Assembly (NCBI GenBank): GCA_018064695.1
Contig: JAGHUU010000150.1
Span: 1-14,821 of the forward strand
Reading direction: 5' to 3'
Length of the DNA: 14,821 nt
From: Candidatus Blautia equi
Lineage (GTDB): Bacteria > Bacillota > Clostridia > Lachnospirales > Lachnospiraceae
Shown: positions 14,587 to 14,821 of the stretch, one piece after another
How the letters are laid out: each line of letters opens with the position of its first letter
How positions within the stretch are numbered: position 1 is the stretch's first letter
Notes under the pieces: model-generated
Databases searched by the model: none
The model's input: the letters and a program-made list of their open reading frames with translations, nothing else
What the model was told of the DNA's origin: nothing
Translations under genes and position numbers: made by a program

Positions 14587-14821
14587 ATGGCTAAATTAGT
14601 GATTAATCCCGGCAATAAAAAGAGCAAAATTGAGAAGGAATTATACGGACATTTCTCTCCGAGCATCTGGGAAGATGTATCTATGAAGGTCTTTATGTAG
14701 GAGAGGATTCCCCTATTCCAAATAAGAACGGTATGCGTACTGATGTGGTGGAGGCTCTGAAGCAGATTCAGATTCCTGTTCTTCGCTGGCCGGGCGGATG
14801 CTTTGCAGATGAGTATCACTG
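14587..14821 (+). pseudogene. abfA: GH51 alpha-L-arabinofuranosidase, N-terminal part, frameshifted and cut by window end
   Basis: Start of an intracellular glycoside hydrolase family 51 enzyme (no signal peptide) that removes terminal arabinofuranosyl groups from arabino-oligosaccharides; intact members have about 500 residues. The ATG at 14587 follows GGAGG (14577-14581) with a 5-base spacer. Residues 1-24 read MAKLVINPGNKK and then LYGHFS, as in the family. The frame then breaks and stops at TAG 14698-14700. From 14661 the +2 frame reads EHLGRCIYEGLYVGEDSPIP and later IPVLRWPGGCFADEYH, the hallmark GH51 N-terminal sequence. The family sequence HFSEHLG implies that two bases (one TC unit of TTCTCTCC, 14653-14660) are extra. 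It may be a genuine mutation or an assembly error. The symbol is by family analogy. The 3' part lies outside the window. Confidence 0.87.

Overview
The window reads as one stretch of a Gram-positive Clostridia genome, most likely a gut Lachnospiraceae (a Blautia-like relative is plausible but not proven). The grounds are a split two-gene transketolase, a YesM/YesN-type two-component system beside a sugar ABC transporter, AGGAGG-type ribosome binding sites, a lipoprotein-type binding protein, and housekeeping -35/-10 promoters. All real genes lie on the + strand. No phage, IS element, CRISPR array, tRNA or rRNA was seen.

Layout. Positions 1-858 are the 3' end of aroA (EPSP synthase), which runs off the left edge. 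Positions 895-3998 hold an AraC-type response regulator and its sensor kinase. After a 248-base regulatory gap come a sugar-binding protein (4247-5266), a perfect 11-bp intercistronic stem-loop (5313-5338), a dual-domain ABC ATPase (5377-6897) and two permeases (6890-7957 and 7954-8967). Together these form a YtfQRT-YjfF-like CUT2 importer, the E. coli family for furanose sugars. Next are an FGGY sugar kinase broken by a one-base frameshift (9015-10609), a second, lipoprotein-type YtfQ-like binding protein (10713-11723), L-ribulose-5-phosphate 4-epimerase araD (11802-12497), and a split transketolase with its own promoter (12664-14432) closed by a strong terminator (14453-14486). A new transcription unit with an extended -10 promoter and a LacI-type palindrome starts a GH51 alpha-L-arabinofuranosidase. 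It carries a frameshift about 70 bases into the gene and leaves the window at the right edge.

Function. The genes form an L-arabinose (probably arabinofuranose) locus. GH51 releases L-arabinose from arabino-oligosaccharides, the importer takes up the free sugar, and a kinase and AraD convert ribulose to xylulose 5-phosphate. Transketolase then passes the carbon into the pentose phosphate pathway. The isomerase AraA is not in the window. The two-component system probably activates the transporter operon.

The points most worth a second look are the two independent frameshifts in two genes of one pathway, the lack of a lipobox in the first binding protein, the second paralogous binding protein as a possible sensory partner of the kinase, and the palindrome overlapping the predicted start of the GH51 transcript. 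I found no clearly new type of system. The novelty here is in how a recognisable arabinose locus is built and regulated.
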